NCBI RefSeq assembly: GCF_003858655.1 | Contig: NZ_RQXV01000012.1 | Location: 62,001 to 126,000, forward strand | Source: Amphritea balenae | GTDB taxonomy: Bacteria; Pseudomonadota; Gammaproteobacteria; Pseudomonadales; Balneatricaceae | DNA: 64,000 nucleotides | Reading direction: 5' to 3' | In this document: piece after piece, positions 32,253 to 41,884 of the stretch | Position numbering within the stretch: the stretch's first letter is position 1 | How the letters are laid out: the number at the start of each line of letters is the position of its first letter | Made by a program: the position numbers and the translations under genes | Notes under the pieces: generated by a model | Told to the model about the DNA's origin: nothing | Databases searched by the model: none | What the model saw: only the letters and a program-made list of their open reading frames with translations

Positions 32253-32744
32253 CTACCAGCCTCCCAAAACCAGCCGGGTTAGCTTCGGTGATAACTCACG
32301 CATCGCTTTACGGTATACATCCCGTTTAAACGCAACTACCTGACCCAGCGGGTACCAGTAACTAACCCAGCGCCAGCCATCAAACTCGGGGGAATCTGTG
32401 TCATCAATTGACACAGCATTATCTTCACTCAACATTCGTAACAGAAACCATTTTTGCTTCTGTCCTACACAAACCGGATGGGAATGGTGCCTGATCATAC
32501 GTTTGGGCAGTCGGTAGCGTAACCAACCCCGGGTGACAGCAATCACCTCGACATCAGCAGAGGTGAGACCGATCTCTTCTTTCAATTCCCGGTACATCGC
32601 CTGTTCTGGCGTCTCTTCCTCGTTAATCCCCCCTTGAGGGAACTGCCACGCATTCTGACCTATTCGTCTTGCCCAAAGCACCTGACCCATCGAGTTAGCC
32701 AGAATGATACCGACATTCGGCCTGAACCCATCTGAATCTATCAC
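32253..32744 (-). CDS. rppH: RNA pyrophosphohydrolase
   Basis: Nudix hydrolase that removes pyrophosphate from mRNA 5' ends, opening them to RNase E decay. The 163-residue product has the Nudix box [20 protein letters not shown] (38-57) and RppH-specific blocks: [17 protein letters not shown] and QKQKWFLLR. The length is close to E. coli RppH (176). It is divergent from the HAD gene and is the first gene of an rppH-ptsP pair. Confidence 0.95.
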   Translation of the reverse strand: MIDSDGFRPNVGIILANSMGQVLWARRIGQNAWQFPQGGINEEETPEQAMYRELKEEIGLTSADVEVIAVTRGWLRYRLPKRMIRHHSHPVCVGQKQKWFLLRMLSEDNAVSIDDTDSPEFDGWRWVSYWYPLGQVVAFKRDVYRKAMRELSPKLTRLVLGGW

Positions 32745-32881
32745 GGTGAATTCCTTACAAAATCTTTTCAGCTATTGTTCCATAATATCAGGTAGTTCAG
32801 CAAATAGAGCTGATTAACAATTGCCTACGCCATGCCGAGCCACTATCCTAAGCGCTCTTTCAAACGGTTGGAGATACAAAA

Positions 32882-33535
32882 TTGAGTCTGGCGATTTTCG
32901 ATTTAGATAATACCTTGTTAAATGGTGATAGTGATCATGCCTGGGGCGAGTTCCTATGCGAAAAGGGCATTGTCGATGTTGAGGCATACCGTCAGGCAAA
33001 TGACTATTTTTATCAGCAGTACAAAGCCGGCACTCTGGATATATTTGAATTCCTGGAATTTGCACTAAAGCCGCTAGCCGAAAATGACGCTGCCACGCTA
33101 CAAGCACTGCATGATCAGTTTATGCAGGAAAAGGTAGCGCCGATGATGCTGGATAAAGCCGCAACGTTATTACAAAAGCATCGGGATCAGGGCGATTTCC
33201 TCCTTATCATTACAGCAACCAACCGTTTTGTTACCGGCCCTATCGCCGCAAAACTAGGCGTTGATGATACTCTGGCAACCGATCCTGAACAGATAGAAGG
33301 TCAGTATACCGGTAAGATAGCGGGTACTCCCTGCTTTCAGGCGGGCAAAGTTGAACGCCTCAATAGCTGGTTGAATGACAATGATCACTCACTGGAAGGC
33401 AGCTATTTTTATAGCGACTCTATCAATGACAAACCTCTGTTAGATCTTGTCAGCAATCCGGTAGCTGTTGACCCTGATGAGCTACTCAAACAAGCCGCTG
33501 AAGCGAACAGCTGGCCGATTATCAGCCTGCGATAA
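32882..33535 (+). CDS. HAD-IB family phosphatase
   Basis: A 217-residue haloacid-dehalogenase hydrolase. Motif I is DLDNTLLNGDS with the nucleophile Asp-7, motif II is IITATN, and motif IV is YSDSINDKPLL. The helical cap between them is as in HAD-IB (SerB-like) enzymes, and close relatives are annotated as phosphoserine or histidinol-phosphate phosphatases; the substrate cannot be told. The start is TTG (32882-32884) with GGAG eight bases before it. It is divergent from rppH and ends at a clear terminator. Confidence 0.85.
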   Translation: MSLAIFDLDNTLLNGDSDHAWGEFLCEKGIVDVEAYRQANDYFYQQYKAGTLDIFEFLEFALKPLAENDAATLQALHDQFMQEKVAPMMLDKAATLLQKHRDQGDFLLIITATNRFVTGPIAAKLGVDDTLATDPEQIEGQYTGKIAGTPCFQAGKVERLNSWLNDNDHSLEGSYFYSDSINDKPLLDLVSNPVAVDPDELLKQAAEANSWPIISLR

Positions 33536-33550
33536 TGCTAAAGATTTTTA

Positions 33551-33577
33551 AAAGCCCGGCTTATGCCGGGCTTTTTT
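33551..33577 (+). terminator. Rho-independent terminator after the HAD gene
   Basis: AAAGCCCGGC/GCCGGGCTTT (33551-33560, 33565-33574) has a TTAT loop and is followed by further T residues. It lies 15 bases after the stop codon. Confidence 0.92.
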
Positions 33578-33788
33578 ATGACCAGCAAAGGGATCTTAGA
33601 TTGTCGCTATCGGTCAGATAGCCTTATCTGATTGGTGAAATCCTGTATTCAGTGCAACACTGTAATTAGTAACCAAGGAATCTGCCAATAAGAACTGATT
33701 CAAAACCATGGTCAATGATGACGCACTTCAGCTAGCACCTGCTAATTTCAGGGCTTGTTCAGAGATTCCCAAACAGGAGGATAAGACA

Positions 33789-34193
33789 ATGATTCTGATA
33801 CAGGACATCATGTCTGAACACCTGGTTCCATTGCATGAAGAGATGTCTCTGGCACAGGCGGTAGATCATTTAATGAGCAACAAAGTAATCGGACTACCGG
33901 TTGTGGATAACCAGAAAAAACTGGTGGGTTTCTTATCCGAGCATGACTGTATCCCCTACTTACTGGATGACAGCTATCATTGCGACAGCCATGTTCTGGT
34001 CAGAGATATGATGCATAAAGAGCCATTGACCGTTAAACCAACCAATACCATTCTTGAAATGGCCCAGATGATGGCGACTAATAAGCCCAAAATTTACCCC
34101 GTAATGGATGGCGATAAACTGGTCGGCGTAGTACGCAGAGGCGAAGTCATGGCGGCCCTGAATCAGCAACTAAAACATTGCCGGGTTGCATAA
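33789..34193 (+). CDS. Two-CBS-domain protein
   Basis: A 134-residue protein made of a CBS pair (Bateman module): IMSEHLVPLHEEMSLAQAVDHL...GLPVVDNQKKLVGFLSEHDC, then DMMHKEPLTVKPTNTILEMA...IYPVMDGDKLVGVVRRGEVM. Such modules bind adenine nucleotides; the partner here is unknown. The frame extends 27 codons upstream, but the ATG at 33789 has a perfect AGGAGG eight bases before it (33775-33780) and is chosen. The gene is monocistronic, between two terminators. A dyad CAGATA/TATCTG (33615-33630) lies in its 200-base upstream region. Confidence 0.88.
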   Translation: MILIQDIMSEHLVPLHEEMSLAQAVDHLMSNKVIGLPVVDNQKKLVGFLSEHDCIPYLLDDSYHCDSHVLVRDMMHKEPLTVKPTNTILEMAQMMATNKPKIYPVMDGDKLVGVVRRGEVMAALNQQLKHCRVA

Positions 34194-34212
34194 AGAGCAG
34201 TCTGAGAGATAA

Positions 34213-34241
34213 AAAAAAATGCGCCAATGGCGCATTTTTTT
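34213..34241. terminator. Bidirectional terminator between the CBS gene and rlmI
   Basis: AAAAAAATGCGCC/GGCGCATTTTTTT (34213-34225, 34229-34241) is a perfect stem with an AAT loop and T-runs on both strands, between convergent genes. Confidence 0.92.
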
Positions 34242-34265
34242 AATTCCGCAATACCCCATCGGGCA

Positions 34266-35456
34266 TCAGGATACAGGCAGCATCCTGACAAAGTAGGATT
34301 TAAGGTAATCCGTTTCCGGGATGGCCGGATGCACCGGATGGTCACCGCCCTGATGACCCTGATCAAAGATCTGCGCCTGACGATCCAGTGCACGGCTTTC
34401 AGAGCGAATGATATCCACCAGCCGCTCACGCTGCAGGTGCATAGAACAGGACGCCGAGATCAGGATGCCATTCTTAGCCACCAGACGCATCGCCAACTGG
34501 TTCATCCGCTTATAGGCCTGCTCGCCGTTACGGATATCCTTACGCTTCTGAATAAAGCCCGGTGGATCCAGAATCACCACATCAAACTTTTCATCTTCTT
34601 CCAGCAACATTTTACAGCCATTGAAGGCATCACCATGTAATGTCTGGAAGCGATCTGAAGCATCATTCAGACGGGCATTCTCATCAGCAACATCCAAGGC
34701 AAACTCAGAAGCATCCAGACAAGTCACATGGTCTGCACCCGCAGCCAGCGCCTGTACGCCCCAACCACCAATGTAACTAAACAGATCCAGTACCCGCTTG
34801 CCCTGCACATGTTGTTGCATCCGCGCGCGGTTAAGGCGGTGATCATAAAACCAACCGGTTTTCTGGCCTTTATGAACCGGCGCCACAAAAGGCACACCGT
34901 TTTCTTCAAAAGGCACCAGTTCAGGCACTTCGCCAAACGCCACTTCAGAGTAACTTTCGAGCCCTTCCGTCTGACGCATTTTGCCATCATTGCGGAACAA
35001 GATACCCTGAGGTTTGAATACTTTTTCAATCGCAGCAACGATATCCTCTTTCAGCAACTCCATACCTGCGGTAGAGATCTGCACAACAAAGATATCGAAG
35101 AAACGGTCGATCACCAGACCAGACAAACCATCACTGTCGCCAAACACCAAACGATAGCAAGGCTTATCAAAGCACGCTTCACGCAGAGAAAGCGCAATAT
35201 TCAGACGGTGCACGATCAGCGAACGATCCAGTGGCGTCTTCACTGTACGACTAAATAAACGGCCACAGATGAGTGTATTAGGATTAATATAAGCCAACCC
35301 TAACGCCTTACCGCCCGCACTCTCAACCACTACCTGCTCACCAGGTTCAAACTGCTTTAGCGGTGTTTCCTTTGTGTTGACTTCATTACTGTAGATCCAG
35401 ACATGGCCACCACGGAGACGCTTATCGGCGCCAGCATTCAAACGTAGTTGTTGCAA
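34266..35456 (-). CDS. rlmI: 23S rRNA m5C1962 methyltransferase
   Basis: SAM-dependent enzyme that methylates C1962 of 23S rRNA (YccW in E. coli). The 396-residue protein has an N-terminal PUA domain (residues 1-75, RLRGGHVWIYSNEV), a linker domain, and a Rossmann methyltransferase with VLDLFSYIGGWGVQALAAGA (SAM motif), DPPGF and the catalytic cysteine in SASCSMH. Length matches RlmI (396 in E. coli). It appears monocistronic. Family members with one catalytic Cys are RlmI-like, so the specificity is inferred. Confidence 0.9.
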   Translation of the reverse strand: MQQLRLNAGADKRLRGGHVWIYSNEVNTKETPLKQFEPGEQVVVESAGGKALGLAYINPNTLICGRLFSRTVKTPLDRSLIVHRLNIALSLREACFDKPCYRLVFGDSDGLSGLVIDRFFDIFVVQISTAGMELLKEDIVAAIEKVFKPQGILFRNDGKMRQTEGLESYSEVAFGEVPELVPFEENGVPFVAPVHKGQKTGWFYDHRLNRARMQQHVQGKRVLDLFSYIGGWGVQALAAGADHVTCLDASEFALDVADENARLNDASDRFQTLHGDAFNGCKMLLEEDEKFDVVILDPPGFIQKRKDIRNGEQAYKRMNQLAMRLVAKNGILISASCSMHLQRERLVDIIRSESRALDRQAQIFDQGHQGGDHPVHPAIPETDYLKSYFVRMLPVS

Positions 35457-35527
35457 GGGAATTACCTTCAGAAAATTTTATTCAAATGGATAGCAGGAAT
35501 TATATCGCCCACGACCCTGAAAACAGA

Positions 35528-35550
35528 AAGCCCTGCCAAAGGCAGGGCTT
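35528..35550 (-). terminator. Terminator after gcvH
   Basis: AAGCCCTGCC/GGCAGGGCTT (35528-35537, 35541-35550) with an AAA loop; on the minus strand it is followed by TTCTGTTTTC, a broken T-run. It lies 18 bases after the gcvH stop. Confidence 0.75.
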
Positions 35551-35568
35551 ATGAGTAGACACCAGGTT

Positions 35569-35961
35569 TTAAGCTTCTGCTTCACACAGCTCAGCGTAAC
35601 CTTCTGCATCTAACAGGGCATCCAGCTCAGACGTATCTGACAGACGAAGCTTAATAAACCAGCCATCACCATAAGGGTCGCTATTAACCTGCTCAGGTGA
35701 ATCTTCCAGCTCTTCGTTTACGGCAACAATCTCACCGCTTAGTGGCGCATAAATATCTGATGCCGCTTTTACCGATTCAACCACACCGATATCATCGCCA
35801 TTATCGTACTCAGTACCCACATCTGGCAATTCTACAAAAACCACATCACCCAGAAGGTCCTGTGCATGGTCAGTAACACCAATAGTTACTACACCATCGC
35901 CCTCATCTCGGATCCATTCATGGCTGGCAACATACTTCAGATCGCTTGGGATATCGCTCAT
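35569..35961 (-). CDS. gcvH: Glycine cleavage system H protein
   Basis: Lipoyl carrier that shuttles the aminomethyl group between the P, T and L proteins. The 130-residue product has the lipoylation site Lys-65 in [18 protein letters not shown]. Length is normal (about 129). It follows gcvT by 23 bases. gcvP is not in this window, so the P protein must be encoded elsewhere, unlike the E. coli gcvTHP operon. Confidence 0.97.
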   Translation of the reverse strand: MSDIPSDLKYVASHEWIRDEGDGVVTIGVTDHAQDLLGDVVFVELPDVGTEYDNGDDIGVVESVKAASDIYAPLSGEIVAVNEELEDSPEQVNSDPYGDGWFIKLRLSDTSELDALLDAEGYAELCEAEA

Positions 35962-35984
35962 TTTCTCTTTCCTACATTAAGAGT

Positions 35985-37091
35985 TTATGAAAATACTTTT
36001 GCGCCATTACGTACAAATGACGGTTTCACTACTTTTACTTCAACCTGCTTGCCACGCATATCGACATGACAGCTTTCGATCGCACCGGCTGCTACCCTGG
36101 CCATCGCAATTGAGCAGCCCAGTGTCGGAGAGAATGTACCACTGGTTATCTCGCCAGCTTCCTCACCATTGATAATTACTTTCTGATGGCTGCGCAGAAC
36201 ACCACGGGCCTCCAGCACCAGCCCAATCATCTTTTCTTTCACGCCGGCCTGACGTTGCTGCTCCAGCACCTCACGACCCACAAAATTACGTTCGGCAGGC
36301 TCCCACGCAATAGTCCAGCCCATGTTGGCGGCCAGCGGAGATACCTTTTCATCCATGTCGGCACCGTAAAGATTCATGCCGGCTTCCAGTCGCAAGGTAT
36401 CCCGCGCACCCAGCCCACAAGGACTAACGCCGGCATCAGCAAGCGCCTGCCAAAAACCGGCGACTTCATCTTCAGGTACCATCACCTCAAGACCATCCTC
36501 ACCAGTATAGCCAGTTCTTGCAAAAAACCAGCCTTCAGACTCTACACCCTGAAAGACCGTCAGATCATCAATCAGCTTAACCCGGGATTCACTCAGTACC
36601 GATGCGACTTTACTACGCGCGTTAGGCCCCTGAATGGCAACCATTGCCAGGTCCGGCTGTTCGGTTAGCGCGACATTATCAAAATGAGCAGTATGGTCAG
36701 CCATCCAACGCAGATCTTTTTCACGGGTAGCGCAGTTCACAACCACCCGAAACCATTCTCCGCCGACATGAGGCTCAGTCATCAGATAAACAATCAGATC
36801 ATCAACCACGCCGCCGGTCTCATTCAGCATCGCGCTGTACATCGCCTTACCCTGCTGCTTTAAACCAGCAACATCATTAGCCAGCAAGTACTGCAGATAC
36901 TCTTTAGCATCAGCGCCTGTGACGTCAACTACGGTCATATGCGAGACATCAAACATTCCCGCATCTTTACGCACTATGTGATGTTCTTCTACCTGCGAGC
37001 CGTAGTTAATCGGCATATCCCAACCACCAAAATCAACCAGTTTGGCATTCATCTGCTGGTGCTTTTCGTAAAGTGCGGTCTTCTGTCCCAT
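35985..37091 (-). CDS. gcvT: Glycine cleavage aminomethyltransferase (T protein)
   Basis: Transfers the methylene group from lipoyl-bound aminomethyl to tetrahydrofolate, releasing ammonia. The 368-residue product starts [20 protein letters not shown]. It has [39 protein letters not shown] and [18 protein letters not shown], all GcvT blocks including the catalytic Asp region near the N-terminus. The length is near E. coli GcvT (364). It is the first gene of a gcvT-gcvH pair with a predicted promoter at 37195-37223. I see no glycine riboswitch in the leader. Confidence 0.96.
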   Translation of the reverse strand: MGQKTALYEKHQQMNAKLVDFGGWDMPINYGSQVEEHHIVRKDAGMFDVSHMTVVDVTGADAKEYLQYLLANDVAGLKQQGKAMYSAMLNETGGVVDDLIVYLMTEPHVGGEWFRVVVNCATREKDLRWMADHTAHFDNVALTEQPDLAMVAIQGPNARSKVASVLSESRVKLIDDLTVFQGVESEGWFFARTGYTGEDGLEVMVPEDEVAGFWQALADAGVSPCGLGARDTLRLEAGMNLYGADMDEKVSPLAANMGWTIAWEPAERNFVGREVLEQQRQAGVKEKMIGLVLEARGVLRSHQKVIINGEEAGEITSGTFSPTLGCSIAMARVAAGAIESCHVDMRGKQVEVKVVKPSFVRNGAKVFS

Positions 37092-37194
37092 AAATGTAAC
37101 TCTTGTTCCTGAGGCCGGTGTACGGGCCTTTATCCTTAGTTCTTATTCTCAGACTCAGCCTGGCGATAACCTGCCAATGCCAAAAAGGGATGCC

Positions 37195-37223
37195 AATGTA
37201 TATAGATTAAACGGTTAGTGCAA
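37195..37223 (-). promoter_or_regulatory. Predicted promoter of gcvT-gcvH with overlapping palindrome
   Basis: TTGCAC (37218-37223), a 17-base spacer and TACATT (37195-37200) on the minus strand. The -35 box overlaps a palindrome, GCAAA-T-TTTGC (37220-37230), which could be an operator. The start would be about 95 bases before gcvT. Confidence 0.5.
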
Positions 37224-37289
37224 ATTTTGCGCAATCCGGACACTCAACTGATACCCATCTGTTAATCTAAATAATAGTCTAGTCAGTTT

Positions 37290-38549
37290 TTAATCTCGTA
37301 CAGGGCGCTGAGCCAGCTTAGGCAGATTGCCACTCAGCCCCATAGCCTGCTGTACGATATGATTTTTCACCGGAGCCAATTGGTTCATCAGATTCATACC
37401 GGAATTACGCAATAATAACGCCAGTGGCTGGGAAGAATTAAACAACCGCTTAAAGCTTTCCATGGTGGCAGCCATCTGTAAATTATCACTCTGACGGGCC
37501 CGTTGAAAACGGCGCAGATGAAACTCAGAATGCCAGTGCTTGCCTGTCTCAATACCTTCCAGAATATTCTCTGCCAGTGCCGCAGCATCCATCAAACCTA
37601 AGTTCACGCCCTGCCCCGCCAAAGGGTGGATAGTGTGAGCCGCATCACCTATCGCAGCAAAACCCTCTTTAACATATTGTCGGGCATGCCGTTGTCGCAG
37701 GGGAAAAACAAAGCGTTTATCGGTCGCCGTCACTTTACCCAGACGCGACTCAAACGCCTGCTCTAACGCCGTACAGAATTCAGCATCATCTAACTCCATC
37801 AATACACGGGCATGATCAGGTGAGGTAGACCAGACAATAGAACTGAGACACTCATCAGACAAGGGTAGAAATGCCAACGGCCCATCTTCAGTAAACCGTT
37901 GCCAACAGGTTGCCCGGTTCGGTTGCTCGGTTGTCACTGTCGTTACTATCGCGTGATGGCCATAGTCCCATTCCCACATGCCTATTCCAGCCAAACGACG
38001 GGTATTAGACAAGGCGCCATCAGCAGCCACAACCAGCTTAGCCTGGATCGACCTGCCACTACTCAGCTGTAGCCTGCGTAGACCTTCTGCATCCACTTCG
38101 GTCAGATCGGTTAGCTGTTCTCCGGCACAGAAGGTGACATTATCCTGCTCAGCCACCACCTGACACAGCGCCGCCTGGGTCACCCGGTTTTCAACAATAT
38201 GCCCCAGACAGGGCTCATGCAGCTCTGTACAGTCAAATTTAATCTGTCCGGTACCTTCACCATCCCAGACATCCATCTGGCGATAAGGCATTAACCGCAT
38301 CTGTTCTATATATTGCCAGGCACCGGCAACGCTTAAGACCTGCTGCGAAGCGATAGTTAACGCGCTGACCCGGGGATCATACCCGGAAGCTCGTATTCCG
38401 GCTTCCCACTGCAGGGCATCCGAGGGGTCCAGATCCCGACTTTCCAGGATATGAATCTGCAGATCGGTATCGGCCAACAGTGCGGCCAGTGTCAGGCCAA
38501 CCATTCCCGCGCCTACAATAACCAGATCGGCTTGAGTCTGTTCTGTCAT
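37290..38549 (-). CDS. ubiI: FAD-dependent ubiquinone hydroxylase (UbiI/VisC-like)
   Basis: Flavin monooxygenase of the UbiH/COQ6 family; by position the enzyme that adds the C5 hydroxyl in aerobic ubiquinone synthesis. The 419-residue product has the dinucleotide fold VIVGAGMVGLTLAALLA (about 9-26) and the second FAD motif GDAAHTIHPLAGQGVNLGL. It is downstream of ubiH by 20 bases in the order ygfB-pepP-ubiH-ubiI, as in E. coli. The family cannot be fully told apart by eye, so UbiF-type activity is possible. Confidence 0.82.
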   Translation of the reverse strand: MTEQTQADLVIVGAGMVGLTLAALLADTDLQIHILESRDLDPSDALQWEAGIRASGYDPRVSALTIASQQVLSVAGAWQYIEQMRLMPYRQMDVWDGEGTGQIKFDCTELHEPCLGHIVENRVTQAALCQVVAEQDNVTFCAGEQLTDLTEVDAEGLRRLQLSSGRSIQAKLVVAADGALSNTRRLAGIGMWEWDYGHHAIVTTVTTEQPNRATCWQRFTEDGPLAFLPLSDECLSSIVWSTSPDHARVLMELDDAEFCTALEQAFESRLGKVTATDKRFVFPLRQRHARQYVKEGFAAIGDAAHTIHPLAGQGVNLGLMDAAALAENILEGIETGKHWHSEFHLRRFQRARQSDNLQMAATMESFKRLFNSSQPLALLLRNSGMNLMNQLAPVKNHIVQQAMGLSGNLPKLAQRPVRD

Positions 38550-38569
38550 GATCGGTTCTCCAGCTCAGG

Positions 38570-39817
38570 CTAACGCAGATCAGGGGTAGCAACATCTAAC
38601 CCCATAGCACTGCGGGCAAAAACAGTTTTCGCCAGAGGACAGCAATCCATCAACTGCAGTCCGGCGCTACGCCCTAAAGCCAGCAATGAATTACTATTAG
38701 AAAATAGCTTCATGGTTTTATCACTGAAGCCTATGGTTTTGCTTTGATCACTTTTCACCTGATCAGCAAAACGGGACAAATGATCCAGTTCGCCCAAATT
38801 AACACCCGCTTCACGGGCTCGAATAAGCTCTGCAGCCAGAGAGACAACGCCTCGCAACGCCAGGTTATACCCCTGTCCGGCAATAGGATGCAGCGAGTGA
38901 GCAGCATTACCCAGAACCACCAGCCCTTTACGCACCTGCTCATCAGCAAGACTCAGTTTGAGAGGGTAACTAAAGCGTTCACCCACTTTTACAAATGCTC
39001 CGGCACGATAACCAAAGCGCTCATGAACCCGGCTGATAAATTGCTCATCTGACAGCGCCATCACTTCATCAACCTGCTCATCAGGCAAAGTCCAGACCAG
39101 CCCTATACGATGATTCTTGCCTTCATCTTCAAGTGGCAAAAGCGCCATAGGCCCGGTATCAGTAAAACGTTCGTAAGCGATATGCTTATGGCTATCGGCT
39201 GGGCTGATATTAGTCACCAACGCATGCTGTTGATAACTTTGCTGTTGATAACCTATGCCTAACTGTTCGCGCAGCTCTGAACGACCGCCGTCAGCCATCA
39301 CCACTAACTCTGCCGTCAGCTGGTGCTCTGCCCCCTCATGCTGCAGGCTTACCGCCATATTATCCGTCTGATAACTTACTGCGGTGACCTCAGCCGGACA
39401 AAGCAGATCAATATGCTCAGCATCAGGTTGCTCTAATCGATTTAACAGCACCCGACCCAGCCAGTGATTTTCTACCACATAACCTAGTGCCGCGACGTTT
39501 TCCTGAGCAGCATTAAGCCGGGTAACGCCGAAGCGCCCCTTATCAGACACATGAATATCGCTGATCGGGCACAGATGCTGATTTAACTGATCCCATACGC
39601 CGATCTGTTCGTATATCAGGCGACTACCGTAAGCCAGCGCTGTCGCTCGGGCATCGTAACTGGGCTGATATACCAGGCTGCCACTGGCGGGCATAGGAAA
39701 AGCTTCAACCACAGCGATCGACAGACCTAACCTTTGACCAGCCGGAATCAGTGCCGTTGCCAGACTAGCGCCAACCATACCGCCACCAACAATCAGGATA
39801 TCGTAATGCTGCTTCAT
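38570..39817 (-). CDS. ubiH: 2-octaprenyl-6-methoxyphenol hydroxylase
   Basis: FAD-dependent hydroxylase acting at C1 of the ubiquinone ring. The 415-residue product has ILIVGGGMVGASLATALIPA near the N-terminus and VLGNAAHSLHPIAGQGYNLA. The Asn in place of Asp in this second FAD motif (GNAAH) is a feature I know from UbiH rather than UbiI/UbiF, which supports the assignment. It starts three bases after pepP and precedes ubiI by 20 bases, forming an operon. Confidence 0.9.
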   Translation of the reverse strand: MKQHYDILIVGGGMVGASLATALIPAGQRLGLSIAVVEAFPMPASGSLVYQPSYDARATALAYGSRLIYEQIGVWDQLNQHLCPISDIHVSDKGRFGVTRLNAAQENVAALGYVVENHWLGRVLLNRLEQPDAEHIDLLCPAEVTAVSYQTDNMAVSLQHEGAEHQLTAELVVMADGGRSELREQLGIGYQQQSYQQHALVTNISPADSHKHIAYERFTDTGPMALLPLEDEGKNHRIGLVWTLPDEQVDEVMALSDEQFISRVHERFGYRAGAFVKVGERFSYPLKLSLADEQVRKGLVVLGNAAHSLHPIAGQGYNLALRGVVSLAAELIRAREAGVNLGELDHLSRFADQVKSDQSKTIGFSDKTMKLFSNSNSLLALGRSAGLQLMDCCPLAKTVFARSAMGLDVATPDLR

Positions 39818-39820
39818 CGT

Positions 39821-41134
39821 TTAACTGCCCATTAGCGCTTCAATCTCGGCAACAGACTTAGGCACGCCACTGCTTAATACATCACTGCCCGTTGCGGTTA
39901 TCAGAACATCATCTTCGATACGGATACCAATACCGCGCCACTTTTCATCAACCTGTTCATTCTGTGGCGAAATATAGATACCCGGCTCAACCGTCATCAC
40001 CATACCCGGCTCAAGTGGACGCCAGTCACCGGCAATTTTGTAGTCACCTACGTCGTGTACATCCATACCCAACCAGTGACCAATACGGTGCATATAAAAA
40101 GCCCGGTAAGCGCCACTTTCAATCAGCTCATCCCGCTCGCCTTTTAAAAGACCCAGCTCAATCAGCCCTTCTGTCAGCACTTCAACAGACAGGTCATGAA
40201 TCCGATTCCAGGGCACGCCCGGTTGCAGGGCATCAATACAGGCTTGCTGGGCTTTTAATACCAATTCGTAAACCGCACGCTGCTCGGGACTGAACTTGCC
40301 TGACACTGGAAACGTTCGAGTGATATCACCGGCGTAATAATCCAGCTCACAACCCGCATCGATCAATACCAGGTCACCGGAATGTAACTCGTCCCAGTTC
40401 TCGGTGTAGTGCAACACGCAGGCATTATCACCCCCTCCTACAATTGAAGAGTAAGCGGGCTGTCGACAGCCATTAGCGGCAAAATGGTGGGTGATCTCAG
40501 CTTCTAGCTGATATTCCGTCATGCCCGGCTTACAAGCCTGCATCGCCCGTACATGCGCTTCCGCCGAGATACGCCCGGCTTCGCGCATCATCTCGGCTTC
40601 ATCTTCCGCTTTAAATAACCTCATTTCATGCAGCAAATGATCCAGCATGACCATTTCGCCCGGCGCTACCGCACCCATGCGCGCCTGGGCACGAATATCA
40701 TTGAGCCAGCCACGCACCTGGTTATCGAGTTTTTCATCCGTGCCGATCGAGTAATAAAGGCGAATACAGCCTTGTAGTAACTTCGGCATCTGCTGATCTA
40801 TCTCATCAATCGCATAAGCCTGGTCAGCACCGTACTGATTGCACACCCCTTCGGGGCCTGCGCGATAACCATTCCAGATCTCCATTTCAGGATCACGGTC
40901 GCGGCAAAACATCACTACAACACCCTCGGTACGGCCAGGAACCAACACCAGAACAGCATCCGGCTCATTAAAACCGGTCAGATAGTAAAAATCGCTGTCC
41001 TGACGAAACGGATAATCAACATCCCTATTCCGTGCTATTTCCCGGGCGGAGGGAATAATTGCCACACTACCGGCGCTCATCTGCGCCATTAATTTCTGAC
41101 GGCGTTCAGCAAAGCTTTGTTGACTGATTCGCAT
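39821..41134 (-). CDS. pepP: Xaa-Pro aminopeptidase
   Basis: Cytosolic metallopeptidase that removes an N-terminal residue when proline is second. The 437-residue protein has the pita-bread C-terminal domain with the metal ligands visible: two Asp in LVLIDAGCELDYYAGDITRT, His in MHRIGHWLGMDVHDVG, Glu in VEPGIYI and Glu in GIRIEDDVLIT. The N-terminal creatinase-like domain (DSDFYYLTGFNEPDAVLVL) is complete. It lies 15 bases after ygfB and three before ubiH. Confidence 0.96.
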   Translation of the reverse strand: MRISQQSFAERRQKLMAQMSAGSVAIIPSAREIARNRDVDYPFRQDSDFYYLTGFNEPDAVLVLVPGRTEGVVVMFCRDRDPEMEIWNGYRAGPEGVCNQYGADQAYAIDEIDQQMPKLLQGCIRLYYSIGTDEKLDNQVRGWLNDIRAQARMGAVAPGEMVMLDHLLHEMRLFKAEDEAEMMREAGRISAEAHVRAMQACKPGMTEYQLEAEITHHFAANGCRQPAYSSIVGGGDNACVLHYTENWDELHSGDLVLIDAGCELDYYAGDITRTFPVSGKFSPEQRAVYELVLKAQQACIDALQPGVPWNRIHDLSVEVLTEGLIELGLLKGERDELIESGAYRAFYMHRIGHWLGMDVHDVGDYKIAGDWRPLEPGMVMTVEPGIYISPQNEQVDEKWRGIGIRIEDDVLITATGSDVLSSGVPKSVAEIEALMGS

Positions 41135-41149
41135 CTGGCTACCTTTCTG

Positions 41150-41746
41150 TCAATGCAGGGTTGTTCCCGGTGCTACCGGTTCATCCGGCTGCTGGGGATT
41201 AAACTCGCTAAAAATCATCATCGAAGCCATACGGACATATTCCTGCAGCTCCATCAGATCGGATTCATTTTCTTCATCTTCTTCCGGGGCCAGCTCAATC
41301 TGAGCTATCTGTTCCATGTCACTCAAGGCTTCTTTCAGCTCATCAGTAAGAGATTCATTTGTATGACCGCCATGTAAGCCAAAACCAGTCAGGTATCCCT
41401 GACACCAGCTACCCAGCGCCTCAGCCCGTTCAGCCAGCGTCAGATCATCATCAGGCAACAGTAACTGAAAACCAAAGTCAGCGTTTTCCAGCTGTGCGAC
41501 TACACCGTCATACAGGTCGGTCAATGCCAGCTTTGAGCTTTCATGACGAAATTCGGCAACATCGATAAGTTCGCCAGCCAGCTTAAGCCAGGCTTCGTGA
41601 CCAAATCGGGCACCCGCAGACAGATAACCGCACAGCAGACCATGCACTTCAGCAGCACTACTGGTCATACTGTCCTCTGCGGTCAGCACATCGGTCAGTT
41701 CATAATATTCAGGGATAAATTCTTCGGGGGACTGAGTCTCGGACAT
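41150..41746 (-). CDS. ygfB: UPF0149 family protein (YgfB-like)
   Basis: A 198-residue acidic protein of the UPF0149/YecA-YgfB family, recognised by AEVHGLLCGYLSAGARFG, FGFQLLLPDDDLTLAERAEAL, WCQGYLTGFGL and YVRMASMMIF. Its role in this organism is unknown; YgfB of Pseudomonas aeruginosa has been linked to AlpA and beta-lactam resistance control. The start is taken as the ATG at 41744-41746; a GTG three codons upstream (41755) is possible, and neither has a strong ribosome-binding site. It heads the ygfB-pepP-ubiH-ubiI operon. Confidence 0.88.
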   Translation of the reverse strand: MSETQSPEEFIPEYYELTDVLTAEDSMTSSAAEVHGLLCGYLSAGARFGHEAWLKLAGELIDVAEFRHESSKLALTDLYDGVVAQLENADFGFQLLLPDDDLTLAERAEALGSWCQGYLTGFGLHGGHTNESLTDELKEALSDMEQIAQIELAPEEDEENESDLMELQEYVRMASMMIFSEFNPQQPDEPVAPGTTLH

Positions 41747-41831
41747 GAGCGGCACTACTCTGTTTCAGCTTATCTTAATGGACTCATATCCTAGCACTTC
41801 AACACTAACGGCACCACGAATCAGGTCTCGA

Positions 41832-41859
41832 TTGATGAGCAATTTCCGCTTATTATACT
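41832..41859 (+). promoter_or_regulatory. Predicted promoter of the zapB-like/zapA operon
   Basis: TTGATG (41832-41837), a 16-base spacer and TATACT (41854-41859), 26 bases before the first start codon. It is divergent from ygfB. Confidence 0.6.
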
Positions 41860-41884
41860 GGCTCCTACAAAAGAGCCTGAAACT

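Noticed and set aside
33708-33788. 27-codon N-terminal extension of the CBS protein
   Set aside because: A perfect AGGAGG eight bases before the internal ATG at 33789, and the first CBS domain starting there, show the shorter form is real.
37092-37194. Glycine riboswitch in the gcvT leader
   Set aside because: The 103 bases before gcvT lack the conserved purine-rich core words of the glycine aptamer that I would expect; no tandem aptamer fits.
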